Below, in pieces: positions 7,095 to 13,331 of a stretch of DNA of 13,331 nt (within the stretch, counting starts at the first letter, position 1; every line of letters begins with the position of its first letter). Source of the stretch: an uncultured Opitutia bacterium. GTDB taxonomy: Bacteria > Verrucomicrobiota > Verrucomicrobiia > Opitutales > UBA953. The stretch covers positions 1-13,331 of the forward strand of contig CAIYUD010000100.1 of assembly GCA_903929325.1 (NCBI GenBank), given 5' to 3'. The notes beneath the pieces are model-generated. The model ran no database searches. It worked only from the letters and a program-made list of their open reading frames with translations, and was not told the DNA's origin. The translations under genes were made by a program, and so were the position numbers.

Positions 7095-8054
7095 TCAAGG
7101 GACGCGTACCGTATCGAGCACGCGGCGAACAATGGTGTCAGCGTCGACACCCTCCGCATCGGCTTCGTAAGTCAGGATAAGCCGGTGACGAAGCACGTCA
7201 GGGGCAAGATCTTTCACGTCTTGCGGGATGACATGGTCACGGCCTTGTAAGAATGCCCAAGCCTTGGCTGCGAGGGTCAGATTGATGGTGGCACGGGGCG
7301 AAGCACCGAATTGAACCAAGCCGCGCAAGTCCGGTCCGCCGGGTTCTTGTCCGCGTGTAGCGAGCACCAGGGATACAATGTAGTCGCGAATAGAGTCCGT
7401 CACGCGCACGGCATCGACTTGTCGGCGCGCTTCCAAGATATCTTCTAAACCGATGACAGGTTCGACATCCAGCTTTGGAGCAGTCGTTGCCATTGCATCC
7501 AAAATCTTCCGCTCTTCTTCGCGCGAAGGGTAACCAATGTTGAGTTTCAACATGAACCGGTCGACTTGAGCTTCCGGGAGAGGGTAGGTGCCTTCTTGGT
7601 CGATAGGGTTTTGCGTTGCGAGAACCAGGAAGGGTGAAGGCAGACGATGTGTCTCTCCGCCGAGTGTCACTTGGCGCTCTTGCATAGCTTCGAGGAGGGC
7701 CGACTGAACTTTTGCAGGCGCACGATTAATTTCATCTGCGAGCACGAAGTGGGCAAAGATCGGACCTTTCTTGGCGTGATACTCTCCATCCTTCGGATTA
7801 TAGATAAGTGTGCCGACGATATCCGCAGGCAAGAGATCGGGAGTGAATTGTACGCGTGAGAAGTCAGCACGGATGGCTTGAGCTAACGTACGGACAGAAA
7901 GCGTTTTGGCTAAGCCAGGTACGCCTTCAAGCAGCACGTGCCCGTTAGCAAGTAGGCCGACCAGCAAACGGTCGACGAGGTATTGTTGGCCAACGATAAC
8001 GCGTGCGACTTGCTCGCGAAGACGTGGCACCCAGGTGGAGGCGGAATGACTCAT
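7095..8054 (-). CDS. moxR: MoxR family AAA+ ATPase
   Basis: 319 residues, full length for the family. Cytoplasmic AAA+ ATPase, presumed to act as a chaperone or remodelling factor on the VWA proteins encoded downstream. Seen: IVGQQYLVDRLLVGLLANGH (20-39) as the family N-terminal motif; Walker A GVPGLAKT (44-51); the MoxR-typical FTPDLLPADIVG (70-81); Walker B FVLADEINRAP (103-113); KVQSALLEAMQERQV (115-129); sensor-1 region LATQNP (145-150); EAQVDRF with arginine finger candidate R166; and a C-terminal lid with GASPRA. The only ATG that includes the family N-terminus is at 8054. It lies 73 bases after the pyrG stop with no terminator between, so it may be read from the pyrG transcript; I see no convincing promoter or Shine-Dalgarno of its own. 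Confidence 0.95.
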   Translation of the reverse strand: MSHSASTWVPRLREQVARVIVGQQYLVDRLLVGLLANGHVLLEGVPGLAKTLSVRTLAQAIRADFSRVQFTPDLLPADIVGTLIYNPKDGEYHAKKGPIFAHFVLADEINRAPAKVQSALLEAMQERQVTLGGETHRLPSPFLVLATQNPIDQEGTYPLPEAQVDRFMLKLNIGYPSREEERKILDAMATTAPKLDVEPVIGLEDILEARRQVDAVRVTDSIRDYIVSLVLATRGQEPGGPDLRGLVQFGASPRATINLTLAAKAWAFLQGRDHVIPQDVKDLAPDVLRHRLILTYEADAEGVDADTIVRRVLDTVRVP

Positions 8055-8127
8055 GATAGGTAAAGTATTTAGGTGAAGCGGGGGTAATGGAGAGCGCTTC
8101 TAAGCAAGAAATCTGTCTGCCGAGCCC
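8055..8127. other. pyrG-moxR intergenic spacer (73 bases)
   Basis: Short spacer between two minus-strand genes. It contains no hairpin followed by a T run. The best stem is AAGCG/CGCTT around a 14-base loop without a T tract. No -35/-10 pair with sensible spacing is visible. The simplest reading is read-through from pyrG into moxR and the bat genes. Confidence 0.4.
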
Positions 8128-9729
8128 TTAACAGGCTTTTCGGGAGTTCTGTAGTGATGCCTTGATGAATGCTGCAAACAGAGGGTGGGGCTTATAAGGT
8201 GCCGACTTAAACTCAGGGTGGTACTGGACCCCGACCATCCAGGGATGGTCTGCCACTTCCACAATCTCGACAAGTCCCGTTAAAGGGTTGATGCCGCCAA
8301 CTCGTAAGCCACTTTGCTCCAACCGCTTACGATATTCAGGGTTGTATTCGTAACGGTGCCGATGCCGCTCGCTAATCTTCGAGACGCCGTAGGCGGCAGC
8401 CGCGTGCGAGCCTGGGGTTAATTCGCAGTCGTAGGCGCCGAGGCGCATGGTGCCACCCTTGGTCGCAACAGCCTTTTGGGCATCCATGAGGTGGATGACA
8501 GGGTCGACGGTTGCTTGATCGAATTCAGTCGAGTGTGCGGTTTTTAGGCCGAGTACATTGCGTGCGTACTCGATCACGATGATCTGCATGCCTAAGCAAA
8601 GTCCATAGCACGGAATTTTGCGTTCGCGGGCAAATTTCGCCGCCAGAATTTTTCCTTCAATACCGCGGTTGCCGAAGCCACCGGGAATGAGGATGCCATC
8701 GAGACCTTCAAGAGAGGTGACGCCCGATGTCTCTAAATCTTCTGCATCAATGCGAATAACTTCAACCTCTGCTTCGTTTGCGATGCCACCGTGGACGATC
8801 GATTCGTAAACGGATTTATAAGCATCTTGGAGTTCAATGTATTTCCCAACAACGCCCACACGAACTTTAGCTTTTGGCTCAAGCAGGCGTCGAACCGTTT
8901 CGCGCCAAGGAGCAAGCTCGAGGGGTCCGCATTGTAATCCGAGGCGACGTACCAAAAAGTCGTCAATGCGTTGTTCGGCGAGCATCAAGGGTAGCTCGTA
9001 AATGGAATGAGCGACATCGCGACATTCGATGACCGCTTCGGCGGCGACGTTGCAGTAAAGGGAAAGCTTCTGGCGATTTTCTTCGCCGATAGGTCGATCG
9101 GTGCGGCAGACGAGAATGTCAGGCTGGATGCCGATTTCACGGAGTTTAGCGACCGACTGCTGGGATGGCTTTGTCTTTAATTCGCCGGCAGCTTTGATGT
9201 ATGGGACGAGCGTACAGTGCAGGAAGCATACATTTTCCCGGCCTGCGTCGTGCTGGAATTGTCGAAGGGCTTCGAGGAAGGGTAAGCCCTCAATGTCTCC
9301 AGTCGTTCCGCCAATCTCAGTGATGAGAACGTCGACGCCTTCGCCGCCTTCGCGGATGCGACGTTTAATTTCGTCTGTGATATGTGGGATGACCTGAACA
9401 GTTTTACCTAAGTAATCTCCACGACGTTCTTTCTGAATAACGGTTTCGTAAATTTGTCCGGACGTTAAACTATTTAAGCGAGAGAGACGGCCTGAAGTGA
9501 ATCGCTCATAGTGTCCTAAATCCAGATCAGTCTCCGCTCCATCATCGAGCACGTAAACTTCGCCGTGCTGGTAAGGACTCATCGTGCCAGGATCCACATT
9601 CAAGTATGGATCGAATTTTTGAATACGCACTTTGAGTCCGCGGCATTCGAGGAGCGCGCCAATAGCACCTGCTGTGAGCCCTTTTCCTAATGAGGAGATG
9701 ACACCGCCGGTGACAAAGATGTACTTCAT
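8128..9729 (-). CDS. pyrG: CTP synthase (glutamine hydrolysing)
   Basis: 533 residues, full length. Cytoplasmic enzyme converting UTP to CTP using ATP and glutamine; the last step of de novo pyrimidine nucleotide synthesis. Seen: synthetase domain starting MKYIFVTGGVISSLGKGLTA (P-loop region, 6-20), with KFDPYLNVDPGTMSPYQHGE (38-57), ITEIGGTTGDIE (136-147) and LKTKPSQQSV (184-193); a class I glutamine amidotransferase domain from about 290 with PGGFGNRG (349-356), nucleophile C378 in YGLCLGMQ, and H504/E506 in VQYHPEF. All catalytic residues are present. The ATG at 9729 is chosen since CTP synthases begin directly with M-x-K/Y-I-F-V-T-G-G; an in-frame ATG at 9807 would add 26 residues encoded by the terminator-like hairpin and is rejected. 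No Shine-Dalgarno is visible before 9729 (the bases read ACTCACCCAACCTACC), which fits control by the upstream leader. Confidence 0.97.
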   Translation of the reverse strand: MKYIFVTGGVISSLGKGLTAGAIGALLECRGLKVRIQKFDPYLNVDPGTMSPYQHGEVYVLDDGAETDLDLGHYERFTSGRLSRLNSLTSGQIYETVIQKERRGDYLGKTVQVIPHITDEIKRRIREGGEGVDVLITEIGGTTGDIEGLPFLEALRQFQHDAGRENVCFLHCTLVPYIKAAGELKTKPSQQSVAKLREIGIQPDILVCRTDRPIGEENRQKLSLYCNVAAEAVIECRDVAHSIYELPLMLAEQRIDDFLVRRLGLQCGPLELAPWRETVRRLLEPKAKVRVGVVGKYIELQDAYKSVYESIVHGGIANEAEVEVIRIDAEDLETSGVTSLEGLDGILIPGGFGNRGIEGKILAAKFARERKIPCYGLCLGMQIIVIEYARNVLGLKTAHSTEFDQATVDPVIHLMDAQKAVATKGGTMRLGAYDCELTPGSHAAAAYGVSKISERHRHRYEYNPEYRKRLEQSGLRVGGINPLTGLVEIVEVADHPWMVGVQYHPEFKSAPYKPHPLFAAFIKASLQNSRKAC

Positions 9730-9742
9730 GGTAGGTTGGGTG

Positions 9743-9827
9743 AGTGGCTCAAAAAAAGAAAAGACCGGCGGGTCCGCATGGCGGGTCGCCGGTCTGGACT
9801 TTCGCATTGCAAGGAGCCGGAGCCACT
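9743..9827 (-). repeat. Long-range 8-bp inverted repeat enclosing the pyrG leader hairpin
   Basis: The minus-strand segment AGTGGCTC (plus 9827-9820), inside the candidate leader ORF, is perfectly complementary to GAGCCACT (plus 9750-9743), just after the T tract and 13 bases before the pyrG ATG. Pairing would form an outer stem around the terminator hairpin and T tract. It could close off the region before the pyrG start, and it would be opened by a ribosome in the leader ORF. An 8-base match in so short a region could be coincidence. Confidence 0.4.
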
Positions 9828-9856
9828 TGGCAAGGGTTTGATTTTGGGGTCGGCAT
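9749..9856 (-). CDS. Candidate leader peptide (upstream ORF) of pyrG, 35 codons
   Basis: Small ORF in the pyrG leader, starting MPTPKSNPCQVAPAPC and ending AGLFFF before a TGA at 9751-9749. It has a fair ribosome-binding site: AGGA five bases before the ATG, whereas pyrG itself has none. The last codons are the 3' arm and T tract of the terminator hairpin, so a ribosome translating it would melt that hairpin. The stop is 19 bases before the pyrG ATG. The peptide resembles no family I know; its role, if any, would be the act of translation, as in the pyrBI leader of enteric bacteria. Caution: the region is GC-rich, the pyrG frame is open there too, and a 35-codon ORF can arise by chance. Confidence 0.35.
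   Translation of the reverse strand: MPTPKSNPCQVAPAPCNAKVQTGDPPCGPAGLFFF
9751..9795 (-). terminator. Intrinsic-terminator-like hairpin in the pyrG leader (candidate attenuator)
   Basis: On the minus strand a perfect 9-bp stem AGACCGGCG / CGCCGGTCT (plus positions 9787-9795 and 9762-9770) encloses a 16-base loop. The loop contains a further small CGC-CAT-GCG stem. The outer stem is followed directly by TTTTCTTTTTTT (9762-9751 region). There is no T tract on the plus-strand side, so it works only towards pyrG. No minus-strand gene precedes it: the next gene upstream, sdhC, is divergent. It therefore cannot be the end of another operon and sits 21 bases before the pyrG start, as an attenuator would. 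Confidence 0.75.
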
Positions 9857-9979
9857 TTTAGTCCTGCATCACGCCCTCTTTCTGGACGTAGCCGTATTGC
9901 TAATACCTCCTATTTAGAGCCAAAACGGGGGTGGGAAAGCCCAGGGTAATCTCCTTGAATGCCCATAGCCCAAAGGTCC
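9857..9979. promoter_or_regulatory. Divergent pyrG/sdhCAB control region
   Basis: This stretch between the candidate pyrG leader ORF and the sdhC start must hold both divergent promoters. Seen on the plus strand: TTTCTG (9879-9884), a 16-base gap, and an extended -10-like TGCTAATAC (9898-9906), a weak candidate for the sdh promoter. The same place carries a small palindrome, GTATT-GCT-AATAC (9894-9906), which could be an operator. For pyrG the best -35-like hexamer is TTGGCT on the minus strand (around 9920), but no good -10 follows at 17 bases, so I do not name a pyrG promoter. No tRNA or further small RNA is recognisable. Confidence 0.3.
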
Positions 9980-10666
9980 ATGTCTACCCCCTCCTGTAAT
10001 TGTGCCCTTTCCTCGATCGGAAAGAAGGCCGTGATGGCCCTCAGCGGGCTTGTTTTGGTCGGCTTCATTTTAGGTCATCTATCCGGAAACCTCTTATTTT
10101 TTAAAGGTCCAGAAGCCATCAATGCTTATGCGCAATGGCTCCATGAACATGCTGCGCTGATTTGGGCGGCTCGGGTCACGCTCATCGTGAGCGTCGTCGC
10201 CCACATCGTCGCTGGAATTTCTTTAACACTCGAGAATCGTGCAGCTCGGGCGGGTGGTCCTGCTGTCGAGCAAACGCGTCGTGCGTCCTGGGGTTCCTTA
10301 ACGATGCCCTACACCGGACTTGTGGTGCTTGGGTTTATTGTCTTCCACCTTCTGCATTACACTTTCCAGTCAGTTGCCTTGGGCGGGCAGACGTTCCCAT
10401 TAGCCAGCAACCCTGCTTTCACGGATGTTTACGCAATGTTGGTCGCTGGCTTTAGCCATTCAGGAGTTTCTGCATTCTACATTGTTTCACTCGCTCTTCT
10501 TAGCCTCCACCTGAGTCACGGGGTTAGCAGCATGTTCCAGACGCTCGGTCTGCGTAATGAGCGTTGGCGCGGACGATTAGATGTCCTCGCTGTAGCTTTT
10601 GGTTGGATCGTCTTCCTTGGCTTCTCTGCCATCCCAGCCTCAATCCTCGCAGGTTGCATAAAGTAA
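9980..10666 (+). CDS. sdhC: Succinate dehydrogenase cytochrome b558 subunit, type B (SdhC)
   Basis: 228 residues. Single membrane anchor of a type-B succinate:quinone oxidoreductase, carrying two b hemes and the menaquinone site and holding SdhA and SdhB to the inner face of the membrane. Seen: five hydrophobic helices at about 17-40, 58-82, 110-132, 152-178 and 203-224. Histidines sit where the family has heme ligands: H33 in GHLSGN, H75 in VVAHIVAG, H123/H126 in FHLLHY, and H177/H180 in SLHLSHG; H33, H75, one of 123/126 and one of 177/180 are the likely four. The ATG at 9980 is chosen because AAAGG lies a few bases upstream; an in-frame ATG at 9959 adds seven residues (MPIAQRS) but has no ribosome-binding site. 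It is the first gene of sdhCAB, divergent from pyrG. The single-subunit cytochrome b implies menaquinone rather than ubiquinone use, by family knowledge. Confidence 0.92.
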   Translation: MSTPSCNCALSSIGKKAVMALSGLVLVGFILGHLSGNLLFFKGPEAINAYAQWLHEHAALIWAARVTLIVSVVAHIVAGISLTLENRAARAGGPAVEQTRRASWGSLTMPYTGLVVLGFIVFHLLHYTFQSVALGGQTFPLASNPAFTDVYAMLVAGFSHSGVSAFYIVSLALLSLHLSHGVSSMFQTLGLRNERWRGRLDVLAVAFGWIVFLGFSAIPASILAGCIK

Positions 10667-10670
10667 TCCC

Positions 10671-12599
10671 ATGAATCTTGATTCCAAAATTCCTGCCGGC
10701 CCGCTTTCAGCGAAGTGGGATAGTCATAAAGCAAAACTGCGTTTAGTGAACCCAGCGAATCGTCGCAAATACCACATCATCGTGGTTGGTTCTGGTCTTG
10801 CCGGTGCCGCAGCCGCTTCCTCGCTTGGCGAACAGGGCTACGATGTTTCGTGTTTCTGCTACCAGGATAGTCCGCGCCGCGCTCACTCCATTGCCGCTCA
10901 AGGTGGTATTAATGCTGCGAAGAATTATCAGAACGACGGCGACTCTGTGCGTCGGCTGTTTCAAGACACCATCAAGGGTGGCGATTACCGCGCACGCGAA
11001 GCCAACGTTTACCGCCTAGCCCAGCTCTCCACGGCAATCATTGATCAATGTGTTGCCCAGGGCGTTCCTTTTGCCCGTGAGTACGGCGGTCTACTTGCGA
11101 ATCGTTCCTTCGGCGGGGCGCAAGTTTCGCGAACATTCTATGCGCGCGGACAGACCGGCCAACAGTTGCTGCTTGGCGCTTACTCATCCCTCTCTCGTCA
11201 AATTGGTGCGGGCACCGTGAAAATGTATCCGCGCCACGAGATGCTCGATCTCGTGCTTGTTGGCGGCCACGCCAAGGGCATCGTCACGCGTAATCTTGTA
11301 ACCGGCGAAGTACGCACTTGGTCGGCCGACTGTGTTGTCCTTTGTACAGGTGGCTACGGTAACGTTTTCTATCTCTCAACGAATGCCCAGGGCTGTAATG
11401 TGTCGGCGACGTATCGTTCGTACCGTCGTGGTGCTCTCTTTGCGAATCCGTGCTATACGCAAATTCACCCCACATGCATTCCTGTCCACGGTGATGATCA
11501 GTCGAAGCTGACGTTGATGTCGGAATCCCTTCGCAACGATGGTCGCGTTTGGGTGCCAAAGAATATGGCCGACTGCGGCAAGGATCCTGCGCAAGTTGCG
11601 GAGGCCGATCGCGATTACTTCCTTGAGCGCAAGTATCCAAGCTACGGAAACCTCGCTCCACGAGACATTGCTTCACGCGCTGCCAAAGAAGCCTGCGACG
11701 AAGGGCGCGGCGTAGGACCTGAAGTTGGTGGACGTCGCTTGGGCGTCTACTTGGACTTCTCGGCATCCATTCAGCGACTCGGCGAATCCGTGGTGCGTGA
11801 GCGTTACGGCAACTTGTTCGACATGTACGAAAACATTACGGGCGAGAATGCTTACCGTCGTCCGATGCGCATCTACCCTGCCGTCCACTATACGATGGGT
11901 GGTCTTTGGGTGGATTATAACCTGCAGTCGAACATCCCTGGATTATTTGTCGGCGGTGAAGCCAACTTCTCAGACCATGGCGCCAATCGCCTAGGTGCCT
12001 CTGCGTTGATGCAGGGATTAGCCGACGGCTATTTTGTTTTGCCGTACACCGTTGCGGATTACCTCGCGGGGGTAGGTTTATCGGGACGTCCTTCTGTCGA
12101 CGGCGTCGAATACCGCGATGTGCTCGCCCAGGTTAATGACCGCGTCAATCGCCTGCTAAAAAATCAGGGCAAGCAAACGGCACGTAGTTACCATAAGCAG
12201 CTCGGAAAAATTATCTGGGATGAGTGCGGCATGGCGCGTACCCGTGGAGGACTTACCAAGGCAATTTCTGATATCCGCGGCTTGCGCGAAGATTTTTGGA
12301 AAAACATTTCCGTACCGGGAACAGGGCTCGACGTCACCCCTGAGCTCGAACGCGCCGGGCGCGTCGCCGACTTCCTTGAATTCGGAGAGTTAATGTGCAG
12401 AGATGCCTTGATCCGCGAAGAATCTTGCGGCGGACATTTCCGCACCGAATACCAAGTCGATGGCGAAGCGAAGCGCGACGACGCCCGTTTTGCGCACGTT
12501 GCTGCTTGGCAATGGGCAGGTGAAACAGCTGAGCCTATTCGCCATGAAGAGGCCCTTGTTTACGAAGAAGCTCAACTCTCCACCCGCTCTTACAAGTAA
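10671..12599 (+). CDS. sdhA: Succinate dehydrogenase flavoprotein subunit, type B
   Basis: 642 residues, matching type-B/epsilon-like SdhA. Catalytic subunit oxidising succinate to fumarate, with covalently bound FAD, on the cytoplasmic side. Seen: Rossmann motif IIVVGSGLAGAAAASSLGE (36-54); flavinylated histidine H72 in AHSIAAQGG; substrate-site residues H266 in QIHPT, R331 in APRDIASRA, H406 in VHYTMGGL and R440 in GANRLGASAL; FAD-binding FVGGEANFSDHGANR (426-440); and the helical C-terminal domain with RGGL and a CGGHFR motif (586-591). The N-terminal extension of about 30 residues before the Rossmann fold is usual in this subtype. It starts 4 bases after the sdhC stop (TAATCCCATG) without its own Shine-Dalgarno, so coupling to sdhC is likely. 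No key residue is missing. Confidence 0.97.
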   Translation: MNLDSKIPAGPLSAKWDSHKAKLRLVNPANRRKYHIIVVGSGLAGAAAASSLGEQGYDVSCFCYQDSPRRAHSIAAQGGINAAKNYQNDGDSVRRLFQDTIKGGDYRAREANVYRLAQLSTAIIDQCVAQGVPFAREYGGLLANRSFGGAQVSRTFYARGQTGQQLLLGAYSSLSRQIGAGTVKMYPRHEMLDLVLVGGHAKGIVTRNLVTGEVRTWSADCVVLCTGGYGNVFYLSTNAQGCNVSATYRSYRRGALFANPCYTQIHPTCIPVHGDDQSKLTLMSESLRNDGRVWVPKNMADCGKDPAQVAEADRDYFLERKYPSYGNLAPRDIASRAAKEACDEGRGVGPEVGGRRLGVYLDFSASIQRLGESVVRERYGNLFDMYENITGENAYRRPMRIYPAVHYTMGGLWVDYNLQSNIPGLFVGGEANFSDHGANRLGASALMQGLADGYFVLPYTVADYLAGVGLSGRPSVDGVEYRDVLAQVNDRVNRLLKNQGKQTARSYHKQLGKIIWDECGMARTRGGLTKAISDIRGLREDFWKNISVPGTGLDVTPELERAGRVADFLEFGELMCRDALIREESCGGHFRTEYQVDGEAKRDDARFAHVAAWQWAGETAEPIRHEEALVYEEAQLSTRSYK

Positions 12600-12604
12600 C
12601 CATC

Positions 12605-13331
12605 ATGGTAAAGGACAACAATTCTCACTCCGGCGACTCCGTGCTTAACTTGCGTTTGCGCGTTTGGCGTCAGCGTCGTGGACAGCCGGGTGCATTTGAA
12701 GAACACGCACTTCAAGGCGTTTCCACGTCAGCCTCATTCTTGGAGATGATGGACATGCTCAATGAGAAGCTTGTGCGTGACGGCAAAGAGCCATTCGCCT
12801 TTGACCACGATTGTCGTGAAGGCATCTGCGGAATGTGTTCCATGACCATCAATGGTATGCCTCACGGACCTTTGCCTGGTGTAACCACCTGTCAGTTACA
12901 CATGCGCAATTTCCGCGATGGTGAAACAATCACGGTTGAGCCTTGGCGCGCACGTGCCTTCCCAGTGTTGCGGGATTTAATGGTCGACCGATCTGGTTTT
13001 GATAAAGTTATCCAGTCGGGTGGATTTATTAGCATCCGGGCTGGCTCCGCGCCCGAAGCCAATGCCACACCGATTGCCAAAGATGTTTCCGATGCTGCGA
13101 TGGACGCCGCTGAGTGTATCGGTTGCGGTGCCTGCGTTGCTTCATGCAAAAATGGCTCAGCGATGCTTTTCGTGGGAGCCAAAGTCACCCACTTGAATTT
13201 ATTACCCCAAGGTCAGCCTGAGCGTGATCGTCGCGTTCTCGCCATGGTGCGGACGATGGATGACGTCGGGTTCGGCAACTGCACCAATCAAGGCGAGTGC
13301 CAGGCGCACTGTCCAAAGGGTATTACCTTGG
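12605..13331 (+). CDS. sdhB: Succinate dehydrogenase iron-sulfur subunit, 3' end beyond the window
   Basis: 242 codons visible and open to the right edge; relatives are about 245-260 residues, so only a few codons are missing. It carries electrons from FAD through three iron-sulfur clusters to the heme subunit. Seen: the [2Fe-2S] site C70-REGI-C75-GM-C78 with C96 (VTTC); the first ferredoxin-like motif C171-IG-C174-GA-C177-VAS-C181; and C226-TNQGE-C232-QAH-C236-PKG. By family rule C171, C174, C177 and C236 hold [4Fe-4S], and C181, C226 and C232 hold [3Fe-4S]; all are present. The usual proline after the fourth cysteine of the first motif is lysine here, whereas the second keeps CPKG. It starts 5 bases after the sdhA stop; no Shine-Dalgarno is seen. 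Confidence 0.95.
   Translation, partial: MVKDNNSHSGDSVLNLRLRVWRQRRGQPGAFEEHALQGVSTSASFLEMMDMLNEKLVRDGKEPFAFDHDCREGICGMCSMTINGMPHGPLPGVTTCQLHMRNFRDGETITVEPWRARAFPVLRDLMVDRSGFDKVIQSGGFISIRAGSAPEANATPIAKDVSDAAMDAAECIGCGACVASCKNGSAMLFVGAKVTHLNLLPQGQPERDRRVLAMVRTMDDVGFGNCTNQGECQAHCPKGITL

Noticed and set aside
8055..8127. AAGCG/CGCTT stem between pyrG and moxR as a terminator
   Set aside because: Only 5 bp with a 14-base loop and no following T run.
9730..9807. N-terminal extension of PyrG starting at the in-frame ATG at 9807
   Set aside because: It would add 26 residues (MRKSRPATRHADPP...) encoded by the hairpin and T tract. CTP synthases begin directly at the glycine-rich P-loop segment, and no Shine-Dalgarno precedes 9807.
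11284..11766. 160-codon open frame on the minus strand opposite sdhA
   Set aside because: It lies wholly within the highly conserved sdhA coding region, has a basic, low-complexity composition, and has no family resemblance or ribosome-binding site; it mirrors the sdhA codon pattern.
1..13331. CRISPR arrays, insertion sequences, tRNA or rRNA genes, prophage or defence genes
   Set aside because: No regularly spaced repeats, transposase or integrase coding, tRNA-like cloverleaf or rRNA motifs were seen; the window is tightly packed with housekeeping and envelope genes.

Overview
The window looks like ordinary chromosome from a Gram-negative, menaquinone-using bacterium of the Planctomycetota-Verrucomicrobiota-Chlamydiota or Bacteroidota sphere. 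My best guess is a Verrucomicrobiota member of the Opitutae type. Three things point there: a complete MoxR/Bat locus, a single-subunit type-B succinate dehydrogenase cytochrome in the order sdhC-sdhA-sdhB, and an LptF/LptG permease. The taxonomic guess is inference from gene families, not from a search. I see no mobile elements, CRISPR, tRNA, rRNA or integration scars, and almost every base is coding.

From about 9856 down to 1 everything is on the minus strand: a leader region, pyrG (CTP synthase), moxR (AAA+ ATPase), a DUF58 protein, a DUF4381-like membrane protein, batA and batB (two von Willebrand factor A membrane proteins), batC (secreted TPR protein), batD (periplasmic multi-domain protein with one membrane anchor), batE (TPR and SH3-like protein), and the 5' end of an lptF/lptG permease cut by the window edge. 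From duf58 to batE adjacent genes overlap or sit 1-2 bases apart, so this is a translationally coupled operon. MoxR presumably acts on the VWA proteins, which with BatC, BatD and BatE form an envelope complex named for aerotolerance in Bacteroides. Its molecular job is still unsettled.

From 9980 to the right end, on the plus strand, lies sdhC-sdhA-sdhB, encoding a type-B succinate:menaquinone oxidoreductase. sdhB is cut off by the window edge, probably only 10-15 codons short. All cofactor ligands expected for SdhA and SdhB are present.

The most interesting part is the 250-base divergent region between pyrG and sdhC. On the pyrG side it carries a textbook intrinsic-terminator hairpin with a T tract just upstream of the pyrG start. 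A 35-codon upstream ORF with a good ribosome-binding site runs through the hairpin and ends at the T tract. An 8-bp long-range stem encloses the hairpin. pyrG itself lacks a recognisable Shine-Dalgarno sequence. This resembles the translation-coupled attenuator of enteric pyrBI, but placed in front of CTP synthase, and it is the main candidate here for an undescribed regulatory system.
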